Source: Apoderus coryli
Lineage: Eukaryota > Arthropoda > Insecta > Coleoptera > Attelabidae
Assembly (NCBI GenBank): GCA_911728435.2
Contig: OU452211.1
Coordinates: 7,236,428-7,300,427 of the forward strand
DNA length: 64,000 bases
Direction: 5' to 3'
A program made the position numbers and the translations under genes. The notes under the pieces are model-generated. The model had not been told where the DNA came from, did not search any database, and saw nothing but the letters and a program-made list of their open reading frames with translations. Every line of letters begins with the position of its first letter. Within the stretch, counting starts at the first letter, position 1. This document shows positions 63,711 to 64,000 of the stretch, one piece after another.

Positions 63711-64000
63711 TTTATTCCAAGTAGCAGCACCTTTGGGCCAAGTACCTGGAATCTTTCTTCTAATTAACTCTAGTTAGTTCAAGCAAACAAATATATCCTT
63801 ACATTTTCGGGTCTTGTTAACAAGTAAGTATAAGTACTAAGTCAAATAAATATTTATTTAAATCAAATAAATACTACTTGGGTATTTACCTGAAATCAGT
63901 AAATTTAGCATGATTTTTAAAAACCGTAAGTATTTGAATCCCGGATATATTTTTGATACAATGTACATTTTAACATCAAAAACTTTAAATACGTAAATTG
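63711..64000. other. No gene seen; motif-rich end
   Basis: Contains CAAATAAATATTTATTT and ATCAAATAAATACTACTTGG at 63843-63880, resembling an element end. The window stops shortly after. Confidence 0.35.

Overview
The window is animal nuclear DNA, almost certainly from an insect. It is strongly AT-rich, its genes are interrupted by GT-AG introns (several only about 60-140 nt long), and it is packed with arthropod-type DNA transposons and non-LTR retrotransposons. I see no bacterial operons, rRNA or tRNA genes, and no CRISPR array. The species cannot be fixed from the sequence alone.

Layout. (1) 1-11.2 kb is the genic part. On the minus strand is an eight-exon gene (2714 down to 121, possibly continuing past the left edge) for a beta-propeller-like protein I cannot name. 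Diverging from it on the plus strand is a gene (3974-11103, 7 or 8 exons) clearly homologous to cytosolic non-specific dipeptidase (CNDP2, M20 peptidases), in which most metal-binding and catalytic residues have been replaced: a probable pseudoenzyme. One of its introns is almost entirely a Tc1-like transposon that itself carries LINE fragments. (2) 11.2-33.6 kb is a transposon graveyard with some young elements: a Ginger2/TDD-like element with 4-bp target duplication, mariner fragments, LINE fragments, an intact rosa-type (DD41D) element, a 201-bp hAT MITE, a Crypton-like tyrosine recombinase between direct repeats exactly 900 bp apart, and a 2.4-kb element with an intact 566-aa protein of a family I cannot place. 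(3) 33.7-49.3 kb holds an intron-bearing DD43D mariner-like element with about 420-bp TIRs, LINE reverse-transcriptase pieces split by later insertions, a 1.8-kb foldback element, a pogo-like deletion derivative and an element saturated with ACGT. (4) 49.3-64 kb is repetitive and gene-poor: a duplicated block with about 130-bp subrepeats, a second near-identical rosa element, ten head-to-tail copies of a 632-bp satellite, and an ATTTATTTG-rich zone ending in a large hairpin.

The two host genes are not obviously connected in function. Elsewhere the window is a record of nested insertions, several of which can be ordered in time by which element interrupts which. The strongest candidates for something undescribed are the 566-aa transposase-like element (29590-32001), the recombinase with its direct repeats (28536-29467), the dead dipeptidase homologue, and the ACGT-rich element (43531-44822).
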